Source: Berkiella sp964606325
Lineage (GTDB): Bacteria > Pseudomonadota > Gammaproteobacteria > Berkiellales > Berkiellaceae
NCBI GenBank assembly: GCA_964606325.1
Contig: CAZSGE010000045.1
Span: 1 to 22,637, forward strand
DNA: 22,637 nt
Direction: 5' to 3'
Both the position numbers and the translations under genes were made by a program. The notes beneath the pieces were generated by a model, which worked only from the letters and a program-made list of their open reading frames with translations, searched no databases and had not been told where the DNA came from. This document shows, one piece after another, positions 1 through 7,995 of this stretch (positions are counted from its first letter, which is position 1; each line of letters starts with the position of its first letter).

Positions 1-341
1 CTGGATTCTTCTGTTTTTAGTTGGTTTTTTTCTGGCCCACCGCCAAAGACAACATGCTCCTGTGGAATCTCAATTCCAAATTCTAGTAAATCTTCTCTAA
101 GCCAAGATACTTTATAGGGATTAATGTCATCACTGGGCGGACGATTTGTCATGAAGCCAATGGGTTGGTTACTTGCGTTTAAATACCACAAAATAGACAG
201 TAACAAGTGAGCATTCTTGATGTTCAAATTGTGTAACGCAATAGCCGTATCATCTATATCAAGAAAGGTAAAACAGACCTTTTCATCTTCAACAGAGCTA
301 CTTGTAGAGAAAAGAGAGGAGCTAGTCGCTGATTGCATCAT
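1..341 (-). CDS. HAD-superfamily phosphatase-like protein, N-terminal part (runs off left edge)
   Basis: An open frame begins at ATG 341 (a second ATG follows at 338) and stays open to the window edge, giving 113 residues. After a Ser/Thr-rich N-terminus of about 20 residues comes FLDIDDT (Asp28 and Asp30), which matches HAD motif I (DxDxT/V), then GFMTNRP at about 62-68, which fits HAD motif II (hydrophobic stretch ending in T/S). The Asp pair would carry out phosphoryl transfer using Mg2+. Motifs III and IV lie outside the window, so activity cannot be judged. No signal peptide is visible. The Ser-rich start and the nearby effector-like genes make a host-directed phosphatase possible, but an ordinary housekeeping HAD phosphatase is not excluded. 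No strong ribosome binding site is seen, so the exact start is less certain than the frame. Confidence 0.75.
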   Translation of the reverse strand, partial: MMQSATSSSLFSTSSSVEDEKVCFTFLDIDDTAIALHNLNIKNAHLLLSILWYLNASNQPIGFMTNRPPSDDINPYKVSWLREDLLEFGIEIPQEHVVFGGGPEKNQLKTEES

Positions 342-1056
342 AGGGTTTAATCTTTGCTAAATTGGGTCGTAAAGTATACCGGATAAATTGTGGAATGTAA
401 TTAACTTTCTTTATTGACGCTGCAAAGAAATGTTTTTTAAGTCACTTAGAGGCTAGAAGAGCCAAGCGCAGGTTATTTATGACACAAAAAATACTGGGCC
501 ATCAAAAAATGAGCATCTGACCCTTTGGAAGAGACACCACTTAGGCACCCCCTGCTTATCCAGAATGGGGGCTAATAGACTGTCGCTTCAAACAGCTAAT
601 CCAGTAGAGCTCTTCTACCTCTTCCCTGGCGCATGAAGAATCGTCAGAAGACATGTTTGTGAACCTCTCTCCCTTTATCCCTTTCACAAGTCGAGGAAGA
701 GCAAAATGATTTTCCTGGGAACCCAAAGTGACTTTTCCGCAGAGAGGAGCACCCTCTTTTGTGCTTACATAGGCGCTCTCTGTGACTGTGCTTTCTAGAA
801 AAATGACACCGGGTAAAGTCTATGCCGAACTACGTCATGGAGACACTAGTAGCAAGATCTTGCGAGCAATTTTCTTGCCTGCCCAAAGATATTGAGATCG
901 GCAAATCCAACTCCGCCTTGGCCAAGACCAGTCTTGAAATTGCCCTGTAGAAAATTATTTGATCAAAGCGACACTTTGGTATTGCAATTGGGTTCATTAT
1001 GCCTACAATCAAGATGTAATAAGGAATGTGTCTTAGCAACCTAAAGAGGCCAGCAC
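342..1056. other. 0.7 kb region without a convincing gene; probably decayed coding sequence
   Basis: No frame here has good start, length and ribosome-site support. The composition looks more balanced than the AT-rich spacers elsewhere, as expected of former coding DNA. There are interrupted open frames on both strands: a minus-strand frame at 556-819, a minus-strand frame at 830-1066 that would overlap the start of the next gene, and a short plus-strand frame from ATG 803. A hairpin of five C and five G brackets the sequence around 547-574. No RNA gene was recognised. Confidence 0.5.
556..819 (-). other. Open frame without start codon, possible gene remnant
   Basis: The minus strand is open for 87 codons between a TAG at 820-822 and a TAA at 556-558. 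It reads like real protein (mixed polar and hydrophobic residues, an acidic stretch near the C-terminus), but the only ATG is at 654, leaving about 32 residues, and no ribosome site precedes it. No family was recognised. It could be the tail of a gene whose upstream part decayed, or chance. Confidence 0.2.
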
Positions 1057-1905
1057 ATGAGCGCAACCAGCGCCATCACCTTGTCCCCCAACCGCTCAAG
1101 CTTCGCTTTTTTACCTGGAAAACTCGAGGTAAAAAGTGATGAATTGTTGCCTTTTTCAGGGTTATTGTTACTCTCCCAAATTTTCTGGTACAGCATTGGG
1201 CTCTCCTTAATCTACGACATCACCGAAAGAATGTGGCACTGGCCTCACCTCTTGGTCATCGGCAGTTATGGTGGCATGCTTGTTGCTAGTGCGTGGTTGA
1301 GTCACCGCGCAGTCAAAATTTTCTCAATCCTCACCTTGCTGGCACTTTTTGTCATTGCCCTCTTCGCGCTCAGGCCATCCACAGAGCTTGGATTTATGCA
1401 GGAGCTTGTCAGCATCCTAGCCAGCCGTCGCATTGACTATGCCAGCTGGTTGTTTGTGATGGGCTGCAGCTTTTTGGGGCGCCTGAGTGTTGTCTGGCAT
1501 GTGAAGGATAAACAGCTACAACTTGGAGCCTGGATAGCGCTGGCGAGTTTTCTGATTGGCTGTGCTATTGCCATGTTGCCTCAGGTGATCGGTATGTATA
1601 CCACCGGAGCCAATCTGGAAGCCATTATTTCAAGTCAGGGGCTCACATTAATATGGCTTGCCTATTGGGCAATGCCAACCCGCTGCAGCCCTAAAGCAAA
1701 TGAAGGTTATGTAAACCGGACTCTTATCAAATATATCAAGCTTCCCAAAAACACCATCATCTTGATGATGGGAGCACTTTCGTACGTATTCTACGATTGG
1801 GCTTGTCAGTATCTTGCTATATGGCTACAAATCATCTGGTTCTTTGCACCAGTGGCAATCTATTTTTACATCCAAAAATCTAAACTACCGTACGCCCCCC
1901 ATTAG
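1057..1905 (+). CDS. Unrecognised multi-pass inner-membrane protein
   Basis: 282 residues. The ATG at 1057 is preceded by AAAGAGG at a suitable distance. After a polar N-terminus of about 30 residues there are roughly eight hydrophobic stretches long enough to cross the membrane (about 35-57, 62-82, 86-106, 128-150, 158-180, 188-206, 230-250 and 255-275), so it should sit in the inner membrane. The architecture loosely recalls DUF2157-type membrane proteins, but no diagnostic motif was seen and no function is offered. It is convergent with the ankyrin gene that follows. Its base composition appears more GC-rich than the effector-like genes to the right, suggesting a different history. Confidence 0.7.
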   Translation: MSATSAITLSPNRSSFAFLPGKLEVKSDELLPFSGLLLLSQIFWYSIGLSLIYDITERMWHWPHLLVIGSYGGMLVASAWLSHRAVKIFSILTLLALFVIALFALRPSTELGFMQELVSILASRRIDYASWLFVMGCSFLGRLSVVWHVKDKQLQLGAWIALASFLIGCAIAMLPQVIGMYTTGANLEAIISSQGLTLIWLAYWAMPTRCSPKANEGYVNRTLIKYIKLPKNTIILMMGALSYVFYDWACQYLAIWLQIIWFFAPVAIYFYIQKSKLPYAPH

Positions 1906-2027
1906 TATGCGCTTACCAAAGGATGGCCTATTGAGAGAGGTTAACTGTTTATATTGAGTCACATTTTATTGCTAGTCGCTCAACTATGTGTCTGGGTTTT
2001 AGACCAAAACGTTAACTGGCCAATGTT

Positions 2028-4292
2028 TTAGGATTCAGAGAGCCTGTTTCTTCTTCTTACAGGACTTGGCTCAGCATCGATAGTATGCCTTTTAGAGAGC
2101 GGCGGAGATCTTTTCACGATATATACCGGTGGATTTTCATATTCTATTGAATTTCTTTCCTTCATTCTCAAGGCGATTGGAGAAGGCTCAGGAAGGTACA
2201 GATTTATCAATTCGTGGCTGAGATTGATGCCATAGGTATGATTCAAAAGGTTGATGAGATCAAAAGCAACTTTGCGAGCTTTCAATATGTGTAATTTATA
2301 ATCATCACCTTGAAATTCGTCCCCATAAAGAGACTCTTTCATTTTATTTAAAATAGGCTCAAAAATTGATTCTGGTTGATATTCAGTTTGGGCATATAGA
2401 ACCATAGGACAAAATTGATTACTTATCATATAATCAATAATTTCCATTAAATCATCAAAGGTTACCGCATCCAAATTAACGGGTACAAATCGGCCAGACA
2501 AACAATATAAATGATTCCAAATAGAAATATATCTTCCTTCACCTAACAAATATAATAAATTCGTTCCAAATCGGAATGGCAATAAACTATACGCTCTTTT
2601 AAGTTGCAATATTTTTTGTAAAACAGAACCTAGCGCTTCGTGTCTATTTTTAGCGTTTTTATTCTCATAACAAAGCCGGACATCGGATTGTATCAGGCTA
2701 GAATTGAACAGAGGTAATCTAGATGCACCAGCAACCTTGCGAAGCATTGTAAAACCAAACTCTGGCATATTGAGCCTTTTGAGATTTTCAAACTTAGCTT
2801 TATCTTTATCTGAAAGTAACATAAAAACTGGTTTTAATCGAGCTAAAGAACCTGAAGAGATTGCTGTTGTAATGATATTTACGCTCCCTAAATCAGGGCC
2901 TATAGCTTTAGACGTATGGCATAGCTCAGCTGCTACACGAATAAATAGTGCAATACGCTGAGCACAATCTTTTGGTGTTTGTGCTTGCAAAATAAATGTT
3001 CTTATATAATCACTCAAATGATTAAATACATCAATTTGTCTTACAATATGGGGCGAGTGTTCATGGCTCCATACGGGAGAGTAATATTCATCTATTCTAA
3101 CAGTATGATAAAACCCCAACATAATCGCACGAAATTCGTTAGCAATAAGTTCTATATTATCTTTTTGTTTTTTATCTTTCATTGAAAGCGTTTCTAGCAA
3201 AAGCGTTTCAAAAGATTTTTTGTTTTGAACAATTATTGAACTTTGCGCCAAGTTACTCAACATTAAGTAGCTTTGGTAAAGCTCATTGCTTGCAAGTTTC
3301 TCTTTCGTTGATATAAGATTTTTCAAAAGAAAAACCATATTTACCCCATGCTGAGGGAAGGCCTTTTTAATCTTTGAAAATATTGGTCGTAATAAAGATT
3401 TAATATCTACTTCCTTGGCAACCAAGGCATGAGAAATATCCCAAAACAACAATTCTTTTAACACAAAAATAGCTGTTAATTTTTGATTGCTATCAAAGTT
3501 ACTCCAGAATTTTTTAATATTATTTATAATAACTGCGGGCGATCTTTGTGACATTATACCTTGAAGGGTCTCTGAAGTTATTTTTTTATCAAAGCGCCTC
3601 TTACGCTCAATGTTAGGATTATCTTTGATTTCATTAGCTGCACATAATTCCCAAATCACATCCTCTTGTACTGGGACATTTGTTGAATCACAACTTTCAA
3701 AACCCGCGTATAACAATTGCGATTCTAATTGTTGCCCCAGATCTTCCAATTCATCATTCACGGTTTTAATAATACTAGTCGCACTTGCAAAATCTTTAGT
3801 TATTTGATCATCATCAGAGACAGGTTGCTTATTGTGAGAACCAGACTCAAATAAATGCAAAACACCAAATTCTTTTGATAACTCTTCTATATCAGTATCA
3901 TCAGCTTGATGATGTACAAGGGAGGGAAAAATAGCCTGTCTAAATAATTCCACAATTTCTGACATATTTAATGAAACAGCACGATTTAAAGCACTTTTAT
4001 TTTTTGAGTCATTTAGCGTCAAGAGCTCAGGAAATTGCTTTAATAAATACTGAACCAATACTGGCAGCCGCTTAATAACAGCCATGTGCAAGAGTGTTCT
4101 ATCTTTCACAAACCGCAAGAGAACGAGTCCCGGATTTTTTTCCAAATACTGAATGATTAGTTTTGACTTTTTATCAGCATTTTTGGTACTCCTAAAAAGC
4201 TTAACCAATACTTGACTGTGCTTTTCTTGAAGTGCTTCTGGCTCGTACATAAGGTAAAACTCGTTTAGGACATATTTTGAAAGGGTGTACAT
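2028..4292 (-). CDS. Ankyrin-repeat-type protein, candidate effector
   Basis: 754 residues with no signal peptide or membrane segment. Residues about 63-120 contain at least two ankyrin-like units: DRTLLHMAV followed by a helix and an FPELLTLND linker, then NKSALNRAV with another helix. The remaining 600 residues are mostly helical and match no family that I recognise. The tail from about 715 is proline- and arginine-rich and probably disordered (PSPVRRRNR). Ankyrin repeats bind proteins and are common in translocated effectors of Legionella, Coxiella and related bacteria; that this one is an effector is inferred from domain, size and neighbours. It is transcribed divergently from the ADP-ribosyltransferase gene. 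No good ribosome site precedes ATG 4292; ATG 4250 is the next in-frame candidate. Confidence 0.8.
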   Translation of the reverse strand: MYTLSKYVLNEFYLMYEPEALQEKHSQVLVKLFRSTKNADKKSKLIIQYLEKNPGLVLLRFVKDRTLLHMAVIKRLPVLVQYLLKQFPELLTLNDSKNKSALNRAVSLNMSEIVELFRQAIFPSLVHHQADDTDIEELSKEFGVLHLFESGSHNKQPVSDDDQITKDFASATSIIKTVNDELEDLGQQLESQLLYAGFESCDSTNVPVQEDVIWELCAANEIKDNPNIERKRRFDKKITSETLQGIMSQRSPAVIINNIKKFWSNFDSNQKLTAIFVLKELLFWDISHALVAKEVDIKSLLRPIFSKIKKAFPQHGVNMVFLLKNLISTKEKLASNELYQSYLMLSNLAQSSIIVQNKKSFETLLLETLSMKDKKQKDNIELIANEFRAIMLGFYHTVRIDEYYSPVWSHEHSPHIVRQIDVFNHLSDYIRTFILQAQTPKDCAQRIALFIRVAAELCHTSKAIGPDLGSVNIITTAISSGSLARLKPVFMLLSDKDKAKFENLKRLNMPEFGFTMLRKVAGASRLPLFNSSLIQSDVRLCYENKNAKNRHEALGSVLQKILQLKRAYSLLPFRFGTNLLYLLGEGRYISIWNHLYCLSGRFVPVNLDAVTFDDLMEIIDYMISNQFCPMVLYAQTEYQPESIFEPILNKMKESLYGDEFQGDDYKLHILKARKVAFDLINLLNHTYGINLSHELINLYLPEPSPIALRMKERNSIEYENPPVYIVKRSPPLSKRHTIDAEPSPVRRRNRLSES

Positions 4293-4411
4293 TGTAGCAA
4301 AACATACTACATAGGTGTATAGCTACCTAAGGAGTAGCCTTTGATAAGAAATTAATGAGCAAAAGTATCATAACATTTCCAATTTTTTTGCTTAAAAACC
4401 AATAAACTTAG

Positions 4412-4440
4412 TTGACATACAAACCATATGCTTGTAAGGT
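4412..4440 (+). promoter_or_regulatory. Candidate sigma-70 promoter for the ADP-ribosyltransferase gene
   Basis: A perfect TTGACA lies at 4412-4417, followed after 17 bases by TAAGGT at 4435-4440, which matches the -10 consensus only in part. It sits in the divergent spacer between the ankyrin and ADP-ribosyltransferase genes and would give a leader of roughly 100 bases. Confidence 0.35.
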
Positions 4441-4547
4441 TCCATCAAAGCAATATATCGGCTAATTAATACCCTTTAGCCATGAGCTGATGCATTTTAT
4501 GCGACAACTGATTAGTGTATTTACATATAAACTCATACGGTAACATC

Positions 4548-5834
4548 ATGACAGAATTAGTTTATGGACCTTTAAACAAAAACATTTATACCCATTTGTT
4601 AGAGCTCATCACTAAATGCATGATTCATGCCTCAGGAAAAGTAAATTCTTATAGTGAGTACACAAGTTATTTAGACAATACAAAACCTGTTGAAGTTAAT
4701 ATAGGTAATATTAAAATAGACTTGAACGATATCATCAGCAAAGCGAATTTAAACCATATCTCAATAAACGAAACAGACAGCGCAAAATTAAGCACTTATT
4801 CATATCACGCATATTATTGTAATGCGCCACTTAATACAGCTGAAAAAAACGCCATCACAAGTTACACTGGCAGTCGATATTACTCCATTAACCAGTTTTT
4901 ACATAGCCAAGCAACTGGTTATCACTATAATGTTAACGACATCGTTATTGATTCTGTTCTGATTGCTTCCGGCTTAAATAAGATTGATCCGACTTTGAAC
5001 AGTCAATTTGAAACCTATCGCGGCGAACATGCCACCTCATATGAAGAAATTCAACACCGAATAGAGTTAGTAAAGCAAGGTGGTGGCTGGACCGAACAAA
5101 ATGCTTTTATGAGCACATCTTCAGATTATTATGTTAGCCAAAACTTCAAAGGTAATTGCTTTATCATTTTTGATAACGTTTATGGAAAAAATATTCAATC
5201 ATTATCAGGTATACCTTCAGAAGATGAATTTCTCATAGCGCCCGGTAAAATATTATGGACAAAATATGAATATATAAATGGTGATCATGTTTTTCATGCC
5301 AAAGTCGTTAACCCTCTCATTCAGGGTGCGGACGACGCCAGCATTGAATACTATCAGCTGTTCGAGAATTTGATGAAATTTGCAAAAGAGAATGGAATCA
5401 ATGATGATTTCGTGACCCAACATTTAAAATCAACACTTGAAAGCTATCGTGAGCAGGGATTGTTAAGCACACAAACCGAATTAAATGCCATCCAACAGAA
5501 TGATAATTCCACAATCAATAATAACATTCATGATAACAACCATTTTGAACAAGATATTGCTAATGTAGATACTGAATTCGATTTTACTGATGCAGAGCTT
5601 GAAAAAATACTTAGTGCCATATTCAATGATGTTACAGACTTTGGTTCAGATGATATTTCGATTTCCTTAAATGACTGTATATCCATTGATGATGTCATTG
5701 TTGGATTGGATTTCAACGAGAATACAACCACACACATGACATATGAAGCAAATCAAGAACCGAACATTACTTTTGCTCCCTCTATACCAATTGAACATTT
5801 AATCCCCATAGTACAAGAGCAAACTTGCTACTGA
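4548..5834 (+). CDS. ADP-ribosyltransferase-domain toxin/effector
   Basis: 428 residues from ATG 4548; an in-frame GTG at 4515 would add 11. The middle third carries every signature of the R-S-E class of mono-ADP-ribosyltransferases: TYRGE with Arg158 (NAD binding), FMSTS with Ser189-Thr190-Ser191, and SEDEFL with Glu225-x-Glu227, followed by FLIAPG. The Glu-x-Glu form is typical of enzymes that modify arginine (iota/VIP2-like and ExoS-like groups). The enzyme would transfer ADP-ribose from NAD+ to a protein, plausibly in a host cell. Residues 1-150 match nothing I recognise. The C-terminal 160 residues are acidic and Asn/Asp-rich with no clear domain; they may bind a partner or carry a secretion signal. 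No Sec signal peptide is visible. No immunity gene is obvious nearby, which argues against an interbacterial toxin. Confidence 0.88.
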   Translation: MTELVYGPLNKNIYTHLLELITKCMIHASGKVNSYSEYTSYLDNTKPVEVNIGNIKIDLNDIISKANLNHISINETDSAKLSTYSYHAYYCNAPLNTAEKNAITSYTGSRYYSINQFLHSQATGYHYNVNDIVIDSVLIASGLNKIDPTLNSQFETYRGEHATSYEEIQHRIELVKQGGGWTEQNAFMSTSSDYYVSQNFKGNCFIIFDNVYGKNIQSLSGIPSEDEFLIAPGKILWTKYEYINGDHVFHAKVVNPLIQGADDASIEYYQLFENLMKFAKENGINDDFVTQHLKSTLESYREQGLLSTQTELNAIQQNDNSTINNNIHDNNHFEQDIANVDTEFDFTDAELEKILSAIFNDVTDFGSDDISISLNDCISIDDVIVGLDFNENTTTHMTYEANQEPNITFAPSIPIEHLIPIVQEQTCY

Positions 5835-5954
5835 ATGACAACTACCGTTGAATAAACATACAGTGACCTTTCGCGAAACACTCAAAATTCTTAATTGAAC
5901 TTTAAGCAGGATTCACTTGTCTATAAAGTATGTTTTTAAATTGGGGTCTATATC

Positions 5955-6437
5955 ATGAAAAAAATTCTATTAAGCATGTTAATTATTTATGCACCTATCG
6001 CTTTGTGCCAAAACAGCATGCTGCAAGATAATTTAAACACCATCAATCTTGCTAAATCCATGAAACCAGCGCCCATGGAAAATGATCGCGAAGGTGAAGA
6101 TGATCCTGGTATTTTAGACGACGCGAGAAAAGGCGATCCCTTAGCTCAAAATGCCTACGGTATGATTCAATATCAAAAAGGAAATTATCAAGAAGCGGCA
6201 AAGTGGTGGTTAAAAGCTGCCAACAGAGGGCAACAAGCTGCACAGTTAAGCTTAGGAAAAATGTATGAAAAAGGGATTGGCGTAGAAATGGATTATCCCA
6301 AAGCTTATTTCCTGTATAGCATCAGCGCTGCACAAGGCAATCAAGAGGCAGCTAAAGCCAAAGCAAGGATAGAAAAGAAACTCACCCCTGGGATGAAGAT
6401 TGAATCTCAAAAATACTACCAACAATACAATCCATAG
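5955..6437 (+). CDS. Small exported Sel1-like repeat protein
   Basis: 160 residues. ATG 5955 follows TTGGGGTC, a usable ribosome site. The N-terminus (MKK, hydrophobic core to about residue 18) is a Sec signal peptide; cleavage near ALC/Q is likely, and the Cys there lacks a proper lipobox. Two Sel1-like repeats follow: about 60-93 (DPLAQNAYGM, AAKWWLKAANRG) and 94-130 (AQLSLGKMYEKG, AYFLYSISAAQG). These helical hairpins mediate protein-protein contacts. The product is probably periplasmic, or is released. Legionella uses longer Sel1 proteins in host entry, but a protein this short may only be a periplasmic scaffold. A strong terminator follows. Confidence 0.85.
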   Translation: MKKILLSMLIIYAPIALCQNSMLQDNLNTINLAKSMKPAPMENDREGEDDPGILDDARKGDPLAQNAYGMIQYQKGNYQEAAKWWLKAANRGQQAAQLSLGKMYEKGIGVEMDYPKAYFLYSISAAQGNQEAAKAKARIEKKLTPGMKIESQKYYQQYNP

Positions 6438-6463
6438 TCATAATACTCTTACATTTTTGATTT

Positions 6464-6494
6464 ACTAAAGGGGCAAATGCCCCTTTAGTTTTTT
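6464..6494 (+). terminator. Rho-independent terminator after the Sel1-repeat gene
   Basis: A perfect 11-base-pair stem (arms 6464-6474 and 6479-6489, loop AAAT) with a GGGGC/GCCCC core is followed by a run of T to 6494. It lies 27 bases after the stop codon. Confidence 0.92.
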
Positions 6495-6512
6495 ATGTCA
6501 CTCTTATATAAT
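6484..6512 (+). promoter_or_regulatory. Candidate promoter for the short gene at 6552
   Basis: A consensus TATAAT lies at 6507-6512; the -35 position (6484-6489, TTTAGT) is poor and overlaps the preceding terminator. Transcription would start near 6519, which favours the ATGs at 6543 or 6552 over the GTG at 6522 as start. Confidence 0.35.
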
Positions 6513-6551
6513 CAACGCTAAGTGAGAACACCGAACAACTGGATGAACCCT

Positions 6552-6863
6552 ATGTTAGGATCCAAGAAAAAATCATTTGTAGACTCCCAACCACAAGATG
6601 ATTTAAATCGAATTTCATCAGATAACACTTTTTCAGACGAAAAGAAATTCATCGAACTTATCAAAGCGCTGAGTTGTGCCGATTTTGTAGCTATTGACAA
6701 CATCATTCCACAGGACGAACATTTATCTCGCGCTTTTTCGGTAGGTTTTGAGTCTTATCTAGATAGAATATCAACAGCTGCCTTACCAGCTGAAGTTGAA
6801 CACGCTATAAACACACAAGTTCCTACAAAAGAATTTATAAAAAAAATGATACTAAAAAAATGA
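6552..6863 (+). CDS. Unrecognised small protein
   Basis: 103 residues from ATG 6552, which has GGA eight bases upstream; in-frame ATG 6543 and GTG 6522 would add 3 or 10 residues. It is not recognised. The sequence is polar and largely helical, begins with a basic patch (GSKKKS) and ends with a basic tail (KKMILKK). It has no signal peptide or membrane segment. It sits between the Sel1-repeat gene and another unrecognised gene on the same strand, and a terminator upstream separates it from the former. Coding seems likely because the frame is open over its full length in an AT-rich region. Confidence 0.5.
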   Translation: MLGSKKKSFVDSQPQDDLNRISSDNTFSDEKKFIELIKALSCADFVAIDNIIPQDEHLSRAFSVGFESYLDRISTAALPAEVEHAINTQVPTKEFIKKMILKK

Positions 6864-6941
6864 GACTATAATTTGACTTTATAAGCAATGGGTCATTTAG
6901 CATTAATAGATACGCTAACAATAATATAATAAGTAAAAAAT

Positions 6942-7661
6942 ATGAAATTACCTAAAATTATTTATCAAGCAGATCCCCATGATTTCAGAGAAATAACCAT
7001 TACGCCATTTGGCCCATTTTATAAATCAACATACACCTCGCACCCTAAAGAAATAGAGGGTACATGGATACCTTTCTTTTATATTCATGAAAAAACATTG
7101 GACACTGGAAAACATGTTAAAAGAGGCGACTACGCGACGCATTTATGTAATATATTCGAAATGAAAATGCCACATGTGGTAGCTGAGAAGCTGATAACTT
7201 TATTTAAAAATGTTAAAACTGACACCATCGCTGAAAAATTTGCGACCTTAGAATGTTTACTTATTTCATCTTTACTAGGCGGAGGACTCTGGCATAAAGA
7301 CGAAGGAAAGAAACTCAGAAACTTTTTAGAAACGAATTATCCTCTATTTTATAAATCCATACCAACACTCTTTGTTTCAAACTCTGTCTCAAGCATTCTG
7401 ACAAGTCCAGAAGCCGTAAATAACTGGCTAATAGTCAATGCAAAAGTGAAAGAAAGAAGTCATTTAATTACAATGTTTCCTCAAAACATGGATAGTTTAA
7501 TTCAAGCATCTAAAAGTTTAAATGATCCAAAACAAGATTCTACTTTAACCCCCTACTTTGAGACTATAAAAAGAACAGATAATGTAGCAGATACATACAA
7601 GCTACACACACAACCAACTGCCAGCAATAAAGTCACAAGTACCATTAAAAAGCAGATCTAG
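6942..7661 (+). CDS. Unrecognised protein with a C-terminal tail duplicated at 9823-9947
   Basis: 239 residues from ATG 6942; the ribosome site is weak. It is not recognised. It appears soluble, with a helical central part (about 65-180), a GGGLWHKDEGK segment near 112-122, and a polar, probably disordered tail from about 195. That tail (PYFETIKRTD to STIKKQI) recurs as a decayed reading frame at 9823-9947, so a second copy of at least the 3' end once existed. It converges on a fragment of the gene that is intact at 9957-10331. Adjacency to effector-like genes suggests a host-related role, but no sequence feature proves this. Confidence 0.65.
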   Translation: MKLPKIIYQADPHDFREITITPFGPFYKSTYTSHPKEIEGTWIPFFYIHEKTLDTGKHVKRGDYATHLCNIFEMKMPHVVAEKLITLFKNVKTDTIAEKFATLECLLISSLLGGGLWHKDEGKKLRNFLETNYPLFYKSIPTLFVSNSVSSILTSPEAVNNWLIVNAKVKERSHLITMFPQNMDSLIQASKSLNDPKQDSTLTPYFETIKRTDNVADTYKLHTQPTASNKVTSTIKKQI

Positions 7662-7888
7662 CATGTTAAGGATGTTTAAAATTTTTTGGAATGATAGGCT
7701 ACTATTCGCCTATCATCATGTACACCTGGCGGTGAGCCAACGATAAAATTATCTTTCTCTGCCCTGCGTGGCATTTCTTCTCTTCTCGCTCCACCACTAG
7801 GTATGCATGGGTCTGCTGATATCGAAATTGGGGGACTTCCAGAGATGATGGATGCTGGTGAATTTGCACTTGCTTGTTGGCCATTTTT
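7543..7888. repeat. Duplicated segment, copy A (partner at 9823-10154)
   Basis: This stretch aligns along its whole length with 9823-10154 in the same orientation. It holds the 3' end of the plus-strand gene ending at 7661, a short spacer, and the 3' part of a convergent minus-strand gene. The most conserved piece, around 7710-7745, encodes on the minus strand IVGSPPGVHDDR in both copies. Several small insertions and deletions show that the duplication is old. Confidence 0.85.
7676..7888 (-). pseudogene. 5'-truncated copy of the 124-residue gene at 9957-10331
   Basis: In the frame that ends at the TAA at 7676-7678, the minus strand encodes about 70 residues that align with the C-terminal half of the intact gene: PSGG, then IVGSPPGVHDDR, then a tail ending SKKF (SKKY in the intact copy). 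Three extra residues are inserted in the middle. Upstream the similarity stops near 7888; the frame continues without any start codon to a TGA at about 7940. Lacking its first half and a start, it is best called a remnant. The C-terminal frame is intact, so loss may have been by deletion and not by point mutation. Confidence 0.75.
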
Positions 7889-7965
7889 AACTGAATATCC
7901 GAGTAAGCATTTTGATTCAAGTGTACATGCTAATTGTCATTCAGCTATGCGATCTAAGTGGATTG

Positions 7966-7995
7966 AAAAAAGTTGGGCGAACTCCCAACTTTTTT
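7966..7995. terminator. Bidirectional rho-independent terminator
   Basis: The sequence reads A6, GTTGGG, a six-base loop, CCCAAC, T6, so either strand gives a GC-rich hairpin followed by a run of U. On the minus strand it overlaps the stop codon of the leucine-rich-repeat gene (TAA at 7994-7996) and clearly serves it; on the plus strand it would stop transcripts coming from the 6942-7661 gene. Confidence 0.9.

Noticed and set aside
803..1038. Plus-strand frame with two in-frame TGA codons read as tryptophan
   Set aside because: All clear genes in the window use TGG for Trp, the frame has no recognisable family, and a decayed gene is a simpler explanation.
5889..5906. PmrA-like direct repeat (CTTAAT / CTTTAA) upstream of the Sel1-repeat gene
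   Set aside because: The half-sites are 10 bases apart where the Legionella/Coxiella PmrA box needs 11, and the second half is imperfect; expected by chance in AT-rich DNA.
6001..6020. Lipoprotein signal at Cys18 of the Sel1-repeat protein
   Set aside because: The residue before the Cys is Leu, which does not fit the lipobox; an ordinary signal peptide is more likely.
6925..6930. TATAAT just upstream of the 239-residue gene
   Set aside because: It would place the transcription start about five bases before the ATG, leaving no room for a ribosome site, and there is no -35 partner.
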